This document shows positions 48,301 to 57,824 of a stretch of DNA of 64,000 nucleotides, piece by piece. The position numbers and the translations under genes are program-made. Positions within the stretch are counted from its first letter, which is position 1, and every line of letters starts with the position of its first letter. This DNA is from Amia ocellicauda (taxonomy: Eukaryota > Chordata > Actinopteri > Amiiformes > Amiidae). The notes below the pieces were generated by a model that saw nothing but the letters and a program-made list of their open reading frames with translations, was not told where the DNA came from and searched no databases. The stretch spans positions 28,790,227 to 28,854,226 of the forward strand of contig NC_089863.1 of NCBI RefSeq assembly GCF_036373705.1, read 5' to 3'.

Positions 48301-51078
48301 ACTTTTCATCAGCTCCCTTACTTCAGTGACCTATTTCTGTGTTTTTTGTTTGGGTTTTTTCTCCCAAGCTCAAGCCCCCGGGGTCAATCGTCCCACCCTA
48401 AACATGTAGAACAAAGATGTATACAAAGTTATAAATGAGCAGTCTCCCATAAAATCTCTCCACAATGACTATTTAATGCTGTTTGATGCAGTTGTTCCCA
48501 GCATGTAAAATGCCCTGAGTTCTCTTCAGTGCTGATTGTTTCTGATTTCTTTAGTGATCTTAATTCGTGAGTAAAGGGTTCAGTTTTTGATGTTGGCCTC
48601 CTCCTGAAGAGGTGAAATCATGCATACCTTGTGTGCGACACAACAGGTCTGATCACACACTCGGGTTATTAGCTTGGCTTTGACATGAGCACGAATTGGT
48701 GAGGTCATCATCAAGCGCCAGGGAGCTTGTTCATGGCTTATAATAAAGCCAACCAGTTTAACGGCTACCATTGGAAATCGCAGGCAGCTCCCTTTCGTAG
48801 TTGAACAAAAGCTGCTCGCCTGAAGGATTAAGGAGCGTGTGTGTCTGTGTGCACCTGCTGCAGTGTTCAGTCGAGTTCATCTCAAGGTTATTGGACTTTT
48901 GTTCCATTTCACACACCCCACCCCCCTTCTGGTGCAGTGTTACAGAAGGGTTCGGCAGCATGAGTGAAAGAGTGGAATCTGGGCTATTCTCGCGTGACAA
49001 GTCCTTAGTTGCTGGGTGTGTGAGCTCTGTTTTTATACTGTCAATGTGCATGAAGCAGGAACCCTATTGTGTTTCTATTGACCTTAATAGGATCCTGCTC
49101 ACAGTTCTGGTGTACTTGAGAAGATCGAGAGTTGAAAGGACCGGGATCTGTGCGAGAGACGAGACTTTAATCTCAATCTCTTCAAACGTTTTCAAAAATC
49201 AAATCCGTGCAAAGTAGCACAAACTGCATCAGAACCAATAGATTACCCACAGTGTAGTAAAACAGATAAAAAGGCAGGATCCTCCTCACCCCTTCTTGCA
49301 GTTTGACGCATGCTGTGACCCCAAACCCAAAACCCATTAAACACACAGCACACCTATGATAGAGACTTGATAAGGAAGAGCAAAGATGTGCTATACATAT
49401 TGGGTTCGTCGGTGGTGCACAGGGCCTCCCCCACAGCCCAGACCAGCTACTATGTGATTTTGGACACATTTAGGGTGAAGTCCAGCCAAATCCTGATTTT
49501 TCCACAATTCACCGAAACAACATGCTCAATGCGCCGCTGCCTGCCCAACTGAAAATGTAATGACTTGCACCTATATCTGTCTGTACTGTGCCCCGAATAC
49601 AAACTGTGTGGGAGTAGTCCAGCCCCAGCTTACTTAGGAGTCATAGCAAATGGGGTGAATACTTATTACTTGTATTTGAAAATTTTAAAACGTGTATGTT
49701 TTTTTTTTTTTACCCACATTGAAAGTGAGTAGGTGTAAGTAAGTCTAAGGAGTAAGTCAAAGGTGGGGGGAATCTAATTAAATCAATTTCAGTTTGTAAC
49801 CCATCAAAATTTGAATGTGGGAGTGAATACATTCTGTAACGTCTGTCGGGTGAGAAGCGTATGTCACATTATTGTGGTTCTTTTCATGGTCTCACCCAGC
49901 TGCCCACAAGGGGGAGCTGTCTAGTCAGTAAGCAGGGCTGAGAGAAGCGAGGCAGACAGAGAGGAAGCCGGGCTAGAGAGGGGTAGAGTTAGTGAGTTGT
50001 AGAGTGAGGACTTTCCTGCTGTCCCTGCACACCAGTTGACCTGTATAGCAGCGCTGTGGCTATAGAGGGGTCAGTGTGTGCTAAACAAACCAAGGGGGGG
50101 CTACTGCCAAGAGCAGTCTGGCCTGCCTATGGTGGCTGGCTGACCTGCAGTGCCCCCCCCACACTTTGCCTGTCTGTCTCCAACACCCTGCCATGCTCTC
50201 TCTCTCCTTCCCTGTGTCTGTGCTTTCTGTCAGGACCTCCTAGAGTAGGTGTGTGTGTTGGTAATCCAGCCAAAGCCACTTATTGATCAGTCCACTGTGG
50301 AGACCAGAGTGGAGCATCAATTTGCCCCTCCAGTCTGTATCCTCTGCCCTCTGCAGGTCATTCAGGTTTTTGCATCCTTCTGTTCTACTTGTGCTGTCGG
50401 TCGTTTTGTTGCTGTGACTGCTACTCTGCTGCAACAGGTGCTGAATAAACCTTGATTCTCCCTCCCTCTCTCTCTCCCTCCCCCTGTCCCCTGCAGGAGT
50501 TTCTGTGACATCCAGCAACACTGGGGTTCCTGATATTTCAGGGTCTGTTTACACAAAGACTCAGGTAAGAGTGTCTCTGGGCCTCGAGCGTCCTCTGCAA
50601 GACAACCCCTCATGGGAGTTCTTCTAAGTTACTATACCCATGCTGAAATATACTCAATTTCTCTCGTGCCTTCTCTCTCTCCTTCCCCTCTCCAGTCATT
50701 TGAGAAGCAAGGTTTCCACACTGGCACTCCAACCGCCTCCTTCAACCTGCCCTCGGCGCTGGGCAGCGGGGGCCCGATGAACCCCCCCACTGCAGCCGGC
50801 TACCCCCCTGCCCCCTTCATGCACATCCTGGCCCCGCACCAGCAGCCCCACTCCCAGATCCTACACCACCACCTGCAGCAGGACGGCCAGGTGGGTCCAG
50901 AGCCACGCCTGGGAGGGGCTGGGTTTCGGTCGGCTCCAGCTCCTCTCTGTGTATTAACGGTACCTGCTTGATCTCCCCTCAGAGCGGCAGCGGGCAGCGC
51001 AGCCAGGGCACCTCGATCCAGCAGAAATCTCAAGTCAACAAGACTGCTTACAACAGCTACAACTGGGGGGCCAACTGA
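24793..51078 (+). CDS. UBAP2L: UBAP2L, ubiquitin-associated protein 2-like, 26 constitutive coding exons
   Basis: UBAP2L is a UBA-domain RNA-associated protein that promotes stress-granule assembly with G3BP. Coding exons: 24793-24888, 25394-25471, 26121-26231, 26343-26511, 26702-26797, 28393-28438, 32870-32976, 34927-34979, 35584-35669, 36126-36300, 36766-36979, 37100-37428, 39966-40138, 40258-40465, 42110-42149, 42319-42499, 42901-42970, 43349-43607, 43764-43852, 44034-44087, 44691-44772, 46580-46797, 46912-47017, 50497-50564, 50696-50890, 50983-51078. Phases join throughout to give about 1132 residues (human about 1087). The start MMTSVGSSRARGNWEQ, UBA region, RGG region, SSSMMDVFLQ block (residues about 434-443), QKDLQPSK, PPGVPPLLPNPYIMAPGLL and terminal NSYNWGAN all match the family. 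The protein is Ser/Pro/Gln-rich with few ordered parts. Two extra in-frame cassette exons are listed separately. Identity is very confident; small exon-edge choices are not. Confidence 0.95.
25394..26231 (+). other. UBAP2L: UBAP2L exons encoding the UBA domain
   Basis: Exons 25394-25471 and 26121-26231 encode residues about 33-95. The UBA-type three-helix pattern runs from IRLAQMISDHNDADF through LIDITGKNQDESMIALHD to NRAINVLLEGNP. UBA domains bind ubiquitin or partner proteins. The intron between the two exons carries a short interspersed repeat at 25521-25685. Confidence 0.85.
25521..25685. repeat. Short interspersed repeat, family A, copy 1
   Basis: This begins at CCTGCACACCTGTAGGTCTTC and includes GGGATAGCGTGTGCCACAG and TCCAGATGC. 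It matches the copy at 29301-29465 closely over about 160 bases. It lies in UBAP2L intron 3. No tRNA-type A/B box pair was recognised. Confidence 0.75.
26343..28438 (+). other. UBAP2L: UBAP2L exons encoding the Arg-Gly-rich region
   Basis: Exons 26343-26511, 26702-26797 and 28393-28438 encode residues about 96-200. They include DSWEMVGKKKGVSG, RRRGGPPRRGRGASRGRE, GRRGRGRGRG and GSGRRGSRFSAQGMG. RGG/RG tracts bind RNA and are targets of arginine methylation in this family. The long intron between the second and third of these exons is occupied by a hAT-type element. Confidence 0.85.
26846..28066. mobile_element. Non-autonomous hAT-type element in UBAP2L intron 6
   Basis: The element is bounded by a perfect 8-bp direct repeat, GTCTGGTG, at 26838-26845 and 28067-28074. 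The termini are inverted: TAGGGCTGTGTGATATGAC on the left and, on the reverse strand of the right end, TAGGGCTGGGCGATATGAC. An 8-bp target duplication and this terminus fit hAT superfamily elements. The 1221-bp interior is AT-rich and has no transposase-like ORF, and contains a (TA)n run at 27770-27797. Confidence 0.9.
28439..32869 (+). other. UBAP2L: UBAP2L intron 7 (4.4 kb)
   Basis: Apart from the family A repeat at 29301-29465, it holds homopolymer runs (T near 29278 and 31617, C near 31675, G near 32402) and otherwise unrecognised sequence. No exon was identified. Confidence 0.5.
29301..29465. repeat. Short interspersed repeat, family A, copy 2
   Basis: This starts TTCCTGCACACCCGTAGGTC and includes GGGATAGCGTGTGCCACAG. 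It is in the same orientation as the copy at 25521 and lies in UBAP2L intron 7 next to a poly-T run (29278-29293). Confidence 0.75.
32977..34926 (+). other. UBAP2L: UBAP2L intron 8 around the cassette exon
   Basis: Apart from the 60-bp cassette exon at 33502-33561, this 1.95-kb stretch has no recognised element. ORFs on the minus strand across 33700-34300 have no family resemblance and are judged incidental. Confidence 0.4.
33502..33561 (+). CDS. UBAP2L: UBAP2L 60-bp in-frame cassette exon
   Basis: A strong acceptor (TTCTCTTCCAG) precedes 60 bases followed by donor GTACGA. Spliced between exons 32870-32976 and 34927-34979 it keeps phase and adds 20 residues, including EFTGSEGTNYPRKFESDSG, to give DDGT-R..-GAWRT. 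I recall the same kind of insert (Arg-Leu-Asp/Glu-Phe..NYPRKFE) in mammalian UBAP2/UBAP2L isoforms, so it is probably a conserved alternative exon. Skipping gives DDGTSAWRT, also in frame. Confidence 0.75.
35796..35968. repeat. Short interspersed repeat, family B, copy 1
   Basis: The core starts GCATACCCGTAGACCCTTTC, includes GGGGGGACAGCGTATGCCAC and ends CTCTCCCAATCG. A left extension (TTAATTAACCCAGT) is shared with the copy at 36396. It lies in UBAP2L intron 10, upstream of exon 36126-36300. Confidence 0.8.
36396..36568. repeat. Short interspersed repeat, family B, copy 2
   Basis: Nearly identical to the copy at 35796, same orientation, with the same left extension. It lies just downstream of exon 36126-36300, so the two copies flank that exon as direct repeats. 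Confidence 0.8.
37436..39720 (-). mobile_element. Decayed LINE (L2/Jockey-type reverse transcriptase), minus strand
   Basis: Minus-strand translation in broken frames gives reverse-transcriptase-type text. It includes SARSAYYSNVIE and a nearby NNPRFLFNT-like stretch, then a WITSNFLMLNCGKMEVLILGDK block typical of the C-terminal RT of L2/Jockey-like LINEs, then an LKQFLSLHGTV-like end. The 3' tail reads TGTAAAGCACTCTGTGCAAT, a GCGCTATAATAA block and a short A-rich TTGATTGA end. Many stops are present. It fills most of UBAP2L intron 12; the upstream border is uncertain. Confidence 0.75.
40466..42109 (+). other. UBAP2L: UBAP2L intron 14, nothing firmly recognised
   Basis: This contains a poly-T run near 40571 and C-rich runs near 41822. 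ORFs such as that at 40723-41313 show no family features and no splice context. No element family was assigned. Confidence 0.4.
42267..42316 (+). repeat. UBAP2L: (TC)25 microsatellite forming the acceptor tract of a UBAP2L exon
   Basis: An uninterrupted TC run of about 50 bases ends directly in the AG (42317-42318) before exon 42319-42499. It therefore serves as the whole polypyrimidine tract. Confidence 0.9.
44372..44520. repeat. Short interspersed repeat, family B, copy 3
   Basis: It has the same core as the copies at 35796 and 36396 (CGCATACCCGTAGACCC through CTCTCCCAATCGG), same orientation, in UBAP2L intron 20. Confidence 0.8.
44773..46579 (+). other. UBAP2L: UBAP2L intron 21 with tandem acceptor
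   Basis: This 1.8-kb intron carries the family B repeat at 45750-45897, a G run near 45507 and (TA)n near 46495. It ends CTCCAGCAG, a tandem NAGNAG acceptor, so the next exon may start at 46577 or 46580. Confidence 0.6.
45750..45897. repeat. Short interspersed repeat, family B, copy 4
   Basis: The core runs from GCATACCCGTAGACCC to CTCTCCCAATTG with a few substitutions relative to the other three copies. Same orientation, UBAP2L intron 21. Confidence 0.8.
47837..47998 (+). CDS. UBAP2L: UBAP2L polyalanine-encoding cassette exon (162 bp)
   Basis: Acceptor GATTGCAG and donor GTAAGT bracket 162 bases, exactly 54 codons. Inserted between exons 46912-47017 and 50497-50564 it keeps phase (STG-YEDLGQASN...GPGV-GVSVTSS). 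The peptide includes YEDLGQASNPGDFCKGGYST, an Ala-Ala-Val step, 15 consecutive alanines encoded by mixed GCT/GCC codons, then SAQNKPTSSVAGPGV. The paralogue UBAP2 has, as I recall, a Tyr-Asp/Glu-Asp/Glu-Leu...KGGY segment at this place, which supports a real exon. Skipping it is also in frame. Confidence 0.75.
49620..49845. mobile_element. Possible decayed DNA-transposon end
   Basis: Phrases such as AATGGGGTGAATACTTATTA and, further on, CAGTTTGTAACCCATCAAAA and GGGAGTGAATACATTCTGTA resemble the ends of decayed Tc1-like elements of fish. Borders and inverted repeats were not resolved. Confidence 0.35.
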
Positions 51079-52680
51079 GGACACGCCTCCCCGTCTGAAC
51101 TGACTGACCTGCAACCGAGAAACCCAGCTTCCTCCTTTCTGACCCCCTCTCCTGCGGTACCATTAACTCGCTGCCCCCCCCCCCCCCCAACCCCCACGCC
51201 CTGCCTGTCCTGACACCACCCTCTGTACTAACTACATTTATAGTACAGTCTCTGTGCCCTACACATGGAGGTGAGATAGAGAGAGACCGAGAGAGGGGTG
51301 GGGGGTGATGTGCAGGGAATTCCAGGGTGGATCCCCCTCACCAGGGGGGTGTGGGGGATTGGAGGTGGGGCAGAAAAACAAAAGGTAGTCTAAAGTTAAA
51401 AACAAAGGAAAACAATCTACATGTAACACAGAACTTTTTAAGAAAATGAAGAGAATTTCAGAACTAGTGAGAGTGGAGTGTCTGTATTATTTGCCATCGT
51501 TACCTGTTGTATGTAATATAGATTGGGTTTTGTTTTTGGTTTTATATTTCCCTTCACTGTTGAATTGTCTGTGGGGGGGGAGGTGAGGGAGAGGGGCGGG
51601 GGTATTTGGTGTTTTATATTCCCCCCCACCCCAAACACTCACCCTTTGTTGCCCCTTCCTGTCCTTTACTGTCTCCCCCCCCCTCTCTCTCTCTCTCATC
51701 TCCCCCATTTTATGTAACCACTCTCTTGGATTTTTTTTTTTTTATTATTATTTTTTATTTTATTTTGTTTCATCCTCAAAAATAAAGTAACCTAAAAGAT
51801 GCTTCTGTCCAAGACCAAATCAGACCTTTTGCCTTACCTGCCAATTGCAAATTACAAAATCGTGCCCGTTGAGTACATCACTTTGAAGTAAGTTGGGACA
51901 TCTTTTTTGTTTTTAGTTTTGTAATTTTTGCGATTTGCTTGTAGGGTTTTTTTTTTGGGGATGTGGTCTAGGTCTTGTGAAGTTTTTATTTATATATCCT
52001 CTCCTTATTCTCCTGTGAAAGTCGAAGGGCGATGGGAAAACTAAATTGACTTCATTTTATAACTGTCTCGCTGTATCGGTCTTTTTCTCTCTCCTGTATT
52101 TTTCTCAAACCTGTGCTCCCTTCCTCTCCCCTCTGCCTTTTCTTATTTAGGGAACTTGCAAAAGTGATGAATATGGACAGAATTGTATTATGGTTTTGTC
52201 AGTGAATTTTTCTTTTTTGTACTGTGCTCTGAATTTAAATGGATAAACGTGTCTTGTATATATATATAAAAACACAAAAGTACTGTAGTCCATCTGTTTA
52301 TTTTGACATATTTTTTCAAAATCCTCACCCACAATCCATAGGTAAATATATATATATATATAATTTTGTTTTTTTTGTAAACTATATAACTATATATAAA
52401 TATTACGAAGACGCAGAATGACCTTCACTTAGATTTGAGGGGTCTTGATTTTATGTTCAGGCTTTTTACGCTGTAATTAGAGCTGGCTTTCTGGTTTGTT
52501 TGTTTTTTTTTGTTGTTTTTTTCCTATGCAGTTTGAGTTTCTGTAACTTTAAATTTGTGTTCATAGACACTTTAAAAATATATATATATATACATTTTTG
52601 GGGGGTAAAATGATAAAGATTTGTGGATATTTACAAAACAACAGCAAAAATGAGAAATAAAAGACACAAAGTGATGTGCC
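51079..52680 (+). terminator. UBAP2L: UBAP2L 3' UTR with two polyadenylation signals
   Basis: AATAAA occurs at 51781-51786, 0.7 kb after the stop, and again at 52656-52661, 1.6 kb after it. Both sit in AT-rich, gene-free sequence, so short and long 3' UTR forms are likely. C runs near 51175 and T-rich stretches near 51730 and 52505 are present. Confidence 0.6.
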
Positions 52681-55600
52681 CATTTTTTAATCCTAGTGTG
52701 ATTGCCTGAGCTTTCTTTTTGTTTTAAGTATGATTGTTTTTTTGGCGTATTGAGTTTGCTGTGATGTGTGGTTCATTGAAACCCATCACACTGAAGAACA
52801 GCCTGGCAGTGAGGAGCCAGGCAGCATGTCGGTTGACCTGTGTCGGGTCAGTAAAGATACCTTTGAGGAAAGTGCATGAGTGTAACTCTGCATGATGTTT
52901 TCCCAGGTTTTGAAGACTGAACCACACAGAAGTCTCAAAGTCAAGTGCAACACGATACTCTGTACGAAGATCAGTTCAGCGCCCAGAGTCTGTATAGTGT
53001 AGTACCCGCTCTTGCCAATTTTGTCAAATGTTTATTCCTAACGGGGGACAAATTTGTTGACTTGCAGTCTATGGCCCCCTGTGGTGGTGGTTGTACAGCG
53101 GCTCATTGCCAGAAAGCTGCTGTAGTGCAATGTCGTTCTCAATAGGTTGTAGTTCATAGTATTACTCTCCTACCTACAGCTACCCTCCACCACTACTCCC
53201 TCACCTACCTACATCAACACACTACTTGTATTCATTCAGCTACCTACAACTGCATACTCATTCACCTCAGCTACACACACTACTCACTTGTTTACCTAGC
53301 ACTACAGGTCAGTGAGCAAACCACTTCTACACCTTGCTGGTATGATAGGTTGCAGCTGGTTTTGCTCACTCTAAGAAGGCGCGGGGTGGTCTGATGCTCA
53401 GTTACCTCTAGAATTTACTATTTGATTAGCAAAGTGAAACCTGTCTCTGGGTTTGGGGCTGCTCTTGTTTTGCTGTAGGGGGAGGGGAGGGGAACTGAAA
53501 CCCAACTAGAGTATCAAGTGTCATTTTTTATATGTATGTGTATGTATATGTGTATGTATGTTTTGCTTCTCTAAAAGCAGATTCTCCTTTTAAAGCTCCA
53601 GTAGGAGGAGTATGAAAACCCACCAGGAGGGGCTTCCCGTTCTTTGTACGAGCGGAAGACTGTCCCTGCTACTGAGAGAGGACTGAGCGACAGACCGTGT
53701 CTGAAAGAGAAACTGGCAGAGCTCTAGAGAGTGAGACAGATGGAGAGCTGGGGGATACAAAAGTACACTGAGACCCGCTTATTTTTTTTAGGAAATGAGC
53801 AGAAGAGACTGAGTTAGACTTTTGGCTTTCTATCAGACTGTCAATACATTTATAAAAACAAAACAAAACTCACGTGTGCAAGAAGTAAAACAGCCCTCTG
53901 TATGACCTTGTGGGCAGAGACAGTGACCTCACACAGGGCCTCCTCAAAACTGCCCATATCCTGCATCTCGCTGTAGAAACCACTCCAGCTTGACTCCACA
54001 CTCCAGCATGTGTGGTAAACACCCACACAGATGGGCAGTGGGCGAGAAGGTGCTTTTTGGGCAAAAGAATGCTACAGAGAGCAGTTGGGGGGGGTCTGTG
54101 GCCGTTATTACTCTTACAGGCGCTGTGTGGTTCCTGTCAGGTGCTTACAACACAGAGAGATGGAGGCGAGAGTTAGTGCTCTGTGTAACCACAACCCCCC
54201 CCCCCCCCCCCCCCCCCGACTTAAATAGAGGAAGGAAACTGTTTTAGCGCATGACAGACAGACAGACATATAGGCAGCCGTTGAGCGCGGGCAGGCCCTT
54301 TGTAGAGCAGCTGCAGCTGGAGCCGCCCCAAGCGCACAGGAAGTTGTGCTGCCGCGCGCTGCTGAGACGGGGCCCTGGGCTTCCATCAGGTGAGGGGTTT
54401 ACTTTTCTTTGTGCCTTGTAAAAAAGTTATTATGACGATTCTTTTATTCTGATGATTGTCCAGTTTGTAAGCCTTGTTTTGCGCTTTTTATTACATCAGT
54501 ACTGCTGCCGAGTCACTATATTGCGCTGTACTGCCTCTGTAGAGTCATTATACTATACCGTGTTGTACTGTACTGTTGCAGAACCACTATAGTGTACTGC
54601 AGCCCTGAACCAGCCTGCCACTCCCCCTGCCCCCACCCCACCGGTCACCCTGGCCTTGTGACGATTCTTGCCTGCCTGCCTGCCTTGTCTGTTTGTCTGC
54701 CTGCCTTTTGAAATTGGCAGCTGATGTCTGACATTCCACTGGTACACAAACCAGCTAAACTGGGACTGCTTGTGGGGCAGAGAGGAGAGCGAGAGAGAGT
54801 GGAAGGGAAATATGCTATTGTCACTGGTACTAAGTCCCTGTGTGGAATGCCGAGACAATGAGACCGAGCAAGAGAGGATAGACCTGTCAGACGGGTTTTA
54901 CATTTCTTTAATGATACATCACGCAAAAATGACGGAGGGAGGGAGGGATAGGGGCAGAGCAGAGCCGTAGGCAGGGATGGTGAGGGACAGTAGCGACAAT
55001 CTCAGATTAAACGGCAACAACAGGCTGTCTTGCCGTCACACTGAACCACTGCGGTTTATTTTTTAGTTTATTTTTTTTGTTTTTTTGCTTAGATTGTTTT
55101 AAATATTTTCATATATTGAATTGATGTAGGGGAACTGCCCATAGAAACAACAGGGAGACCAAAAGAGAGACACGAGGGACGGCCGCTGAGAGAGAGAGAC
55201 GTACACAAACACAGCAAGAAGACAAACACAGATCCACACACACTCACAAAATCAGTTTAGCGCACAGTTTCGAATGAAACTGAAAAGGAGAGATCAGCAG
55301 AATGAAAAAAGATGAAGTAGGTAAGTTTTCCTCTTGTGGGTTTTTTTCTCTTTGTTTTCTCACCACAAAGAAAATGCTGTTTGTTTGGTGCTTTGCTAGC
55401 TGTGTTGGTGGGGCTGGAGGGAAAGAGCTTACTCCAGTCCCTGCCTTGTGTATTGACTTGGTTTTAATGACTTTTCTTCTTTTTTGTTTTATTTGTTCTG
55501 CTAAGAACTCTTTGCGGCCCTTGGTTTACATGAGTTCATAGTGGCAGTATGAATGTTTTTGTGCCTGTGTGTCTGTAAGCGTGCTTGTGTCTTCTGTGCA

Positions 55601-56005
55601 TCTCCTGGTGTCAGCCTGCCTGTGTCTGTCTCAGTGCGTCTCTCAGTGCATCAAGTAAGTGTGTCGGGGTCTCTCAGTGAGTGTCAGTGTCTTGGTGTCT
55701 CCAATGTCTCGACGTGCCAGTTGGTGTGCCGCAGTGTGTCAGTCAGTGTGTTGATATCTCTCAGTGTGCAGGTCAGTATTTTGGTGGATTGTGGTCTGTT
55801 GGGTTTTTCAGGTTTGTTGTCTCTCATTGAGTCAGCTGTCGGGAGTGTCTATGCTTCCATATCTATTATTGTCTCACACTCATACCATCTGTGCCTGATG
55901 TATGTTTTACACAAACACTGTCTCTTTCTGCCTCTGTCTCCTTCTGTGTCTGTATCTCCCTCTCTTCCCCCCCCCCCCCCCCCCCCGTCTCTTCCTCTCA
56001 CTGTA

Positions 56006-56038
<33 letters not shown>

Positions 56039-56230
56039 CTCCTGTGGACTTGTAGGATATGCTTGCAGAATTCAAGTTGCGTTTTTTCTGTCTGGCTTTT
56101 GTCACAGATTTTATAGCTTGGGTGTGAGAGGGGACCCCACACCTCACTCCCATTTGGCAGGATTAACTGGATTACTGTTTGAACATTTTTTAGTAAGATT
56201 TATATTCTGTTTGGCCGAATTGTGTTTGTG
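52681..56230. other. Intergenic region after UBAP2L
   Basis: This holds CTAC-rich low-complexity sequence (53155-53320), a C homopolymer (54187-54217), TACTG-type repeats (54490-54600), a degenerate TCAGTGTGTC repeat (55620-55770) and a C run plus (CT)n (55970-56030). No coding gene was recognised; HAX1, the human neighbour, was not seen. A GC-rich block at 54260-54389 ends in GTGAGG and may be a leader exon of the next gene. Confidence 0.5.
54260..54389 (+). other. Candidate non-coding first exon of the downstream gene
   Basis: A GC-rich, CpG-containing stretch (GAGCAGCTGCAGCTGGAGCC and following) ends TTCCATCAG/GTGAGG, a good donor. It could splice to the acceptors at 60125 or 61066 ahead of the ORF at 61327. 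This is inference from composition and splice signals only. Confidence 0.3.
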
Positions 56231-56239
56231 ATTTCTATT

Positions 56240-57660
56240 TTAGTGCGTTGGTGGCCTGATTTAAATTCCCTGGGGCACTAAGGGTCAGATAGTTGTGGCC
56301 AGGGCTGTGCTCTAGCACTGTGCTGCCCAGTGTGAGGTGGTATCTTTGTCCCTGAGATCTGGCTTTTCTTTTTAAAACTCTGGTCTTGATTCTGCTGCAG
56401 CCCATTTTCTGTGGTTGACAGCAGCACCAGGTCATCTGCATAGAGCGGGAACTTGATCTCTTTATTGTGGAGAGTGAGGCCAGGGGTTGCAGACTGCAGC
56501 CTGTAAAGTATCCTCTGTGCTAGATTGAACCAAATGCTTTCTTAAATAAAGCAAGCAAATGTTACCTCTGACGTGTCTGTCTATTCCAGTGTGAGGGTGT
56601 AAATATGGCCGAATGTGCAGTAGTTAGGTAGGAATCCAATTTGACTGTTATTTTGGACACTGTGCTCATTAAGGAAGGCCAGTATGTGGGTGTTGAGGAT
56701 ACTGCAAAACACATTCCACAGGATACTACTCACACAGATGCCGCGGTAATTGTTGGGGTCAAATTTATCATGAATTATAAATCTGGGTGGTCAGTCCTTG
56801 ATTCCAGATCTCAGGGATACACCCAGCTCTCAGCATCAGGTTGAAGATCTTCAGCTGGGCTCATGGCTGCTATGCTTCAGCATTTTGTTGCTGATGCAGT
56901 CGGGTCTGCCGGCTTTCCTGAGCCTCAGTTTGTGGATCTGGTTGGTCAGCTCCCGCCAGGTAATTGGGGTATCCAGTGGGTTTTGATTGTTTTGAATTGT
57001 TTTTTACAAATCAAGTAATGTGTGGGTGATGGTGACCAGATCAGAATGAGGTGTACCACCGTGGATGGTATAAGACAGCTTCTTGTTGGACAGCTGGCAG
57101 AGCTCTTTTCTGACAGCTGTGCACTGCTTATCAAACCACATTTTTTCTGTCCGTTTTGTTTTTAGAGGTTTAATTTAATTTTTTTTTTTTTTTTTATTGC
57201 AAAGTGTGTTCCAATTGTATTACACTCATATTCTGTGGACTGAAAATAGTTTAGCATGTCTTCAGTCTCTGGGCTGCTCACTTGTTTCTTGAGTTCCTCT
57301 GTGCTTCTTGTCTGTGTGTTGATCGTTTTAAGTGTAAGACTATGTTTGTGGTCAGAAAGGCGTTTGTTGCTTCACTATGAAAGCACTTATATTGTCTGAG
57401 TCTATTACAGCACATTCAACCACATTGTTCGCCAGGGCTGAGCTATGGGTGAATCTCCCCAGAGAGTGTACAGACCCAGACCTTTACAGAGACGCAGTAC
57501 CTGCTTTCTACTCTTGTTGATAAAGTTGTCAGAGCTGTGTCTTTGGAAGGTCACCAGTGTGGTACAGAGAGGCGCTCCAAAGTGTATGCTTTTGAGGAAC
57601 TCTGGGCCTGTGTTTGTCAGCCCAAATGCTGAGGAGCACAGGCCCTGGATGTTCTAGGCT
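56240..57660 (-). mobile_element. Decayed LINE endonuclease-reverse transcriptase, minus strand
   Basis: Broken-frame minus-strand translation shows an endonuclease part (an LGRFTHSSAL-like region and an LSDH motif near 57340). Next come a RELTNQIHKLRLRKAGRPD block and then the RT active-site motif LYADDLVLLSTTENGLQQNQ near 56400-56445. Several stops and internal losses are present. The clade is not assigned with confidence. Confidence 0.75.
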
Positions 57661-57792
57661 TTGATTGAACAACTCGTCATTTGATTTGGCCTTATTTATT
57701 TTCATTTTAAGTGTTATCTTGAATTAAATGGATAATTTTCTAACCCCAAAAAGGGAAATATTGTCACATTTTTTGGTATCTATATACATATC

Positions 57793-57824
<32 letters not shown>

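Larger units (their letters stand above)
47018..50496 (+). other. UBAP2L: UBAP2L intron 23 containing a cassette exon
   Basis: This long intron holds the polyalanine cassette exon at 47837-47998 and a possible DNA-transposon remnant at 49620-49845. The rest, including 48000-49600, was not recognised. Confidence 0.5.

Noticed and set aside
54187..54217. Long C homopolymer as a functional site
   Set aside because: Similar C, G and T runs occur throughout the window; length here may be partly sequencing or assembly noise.
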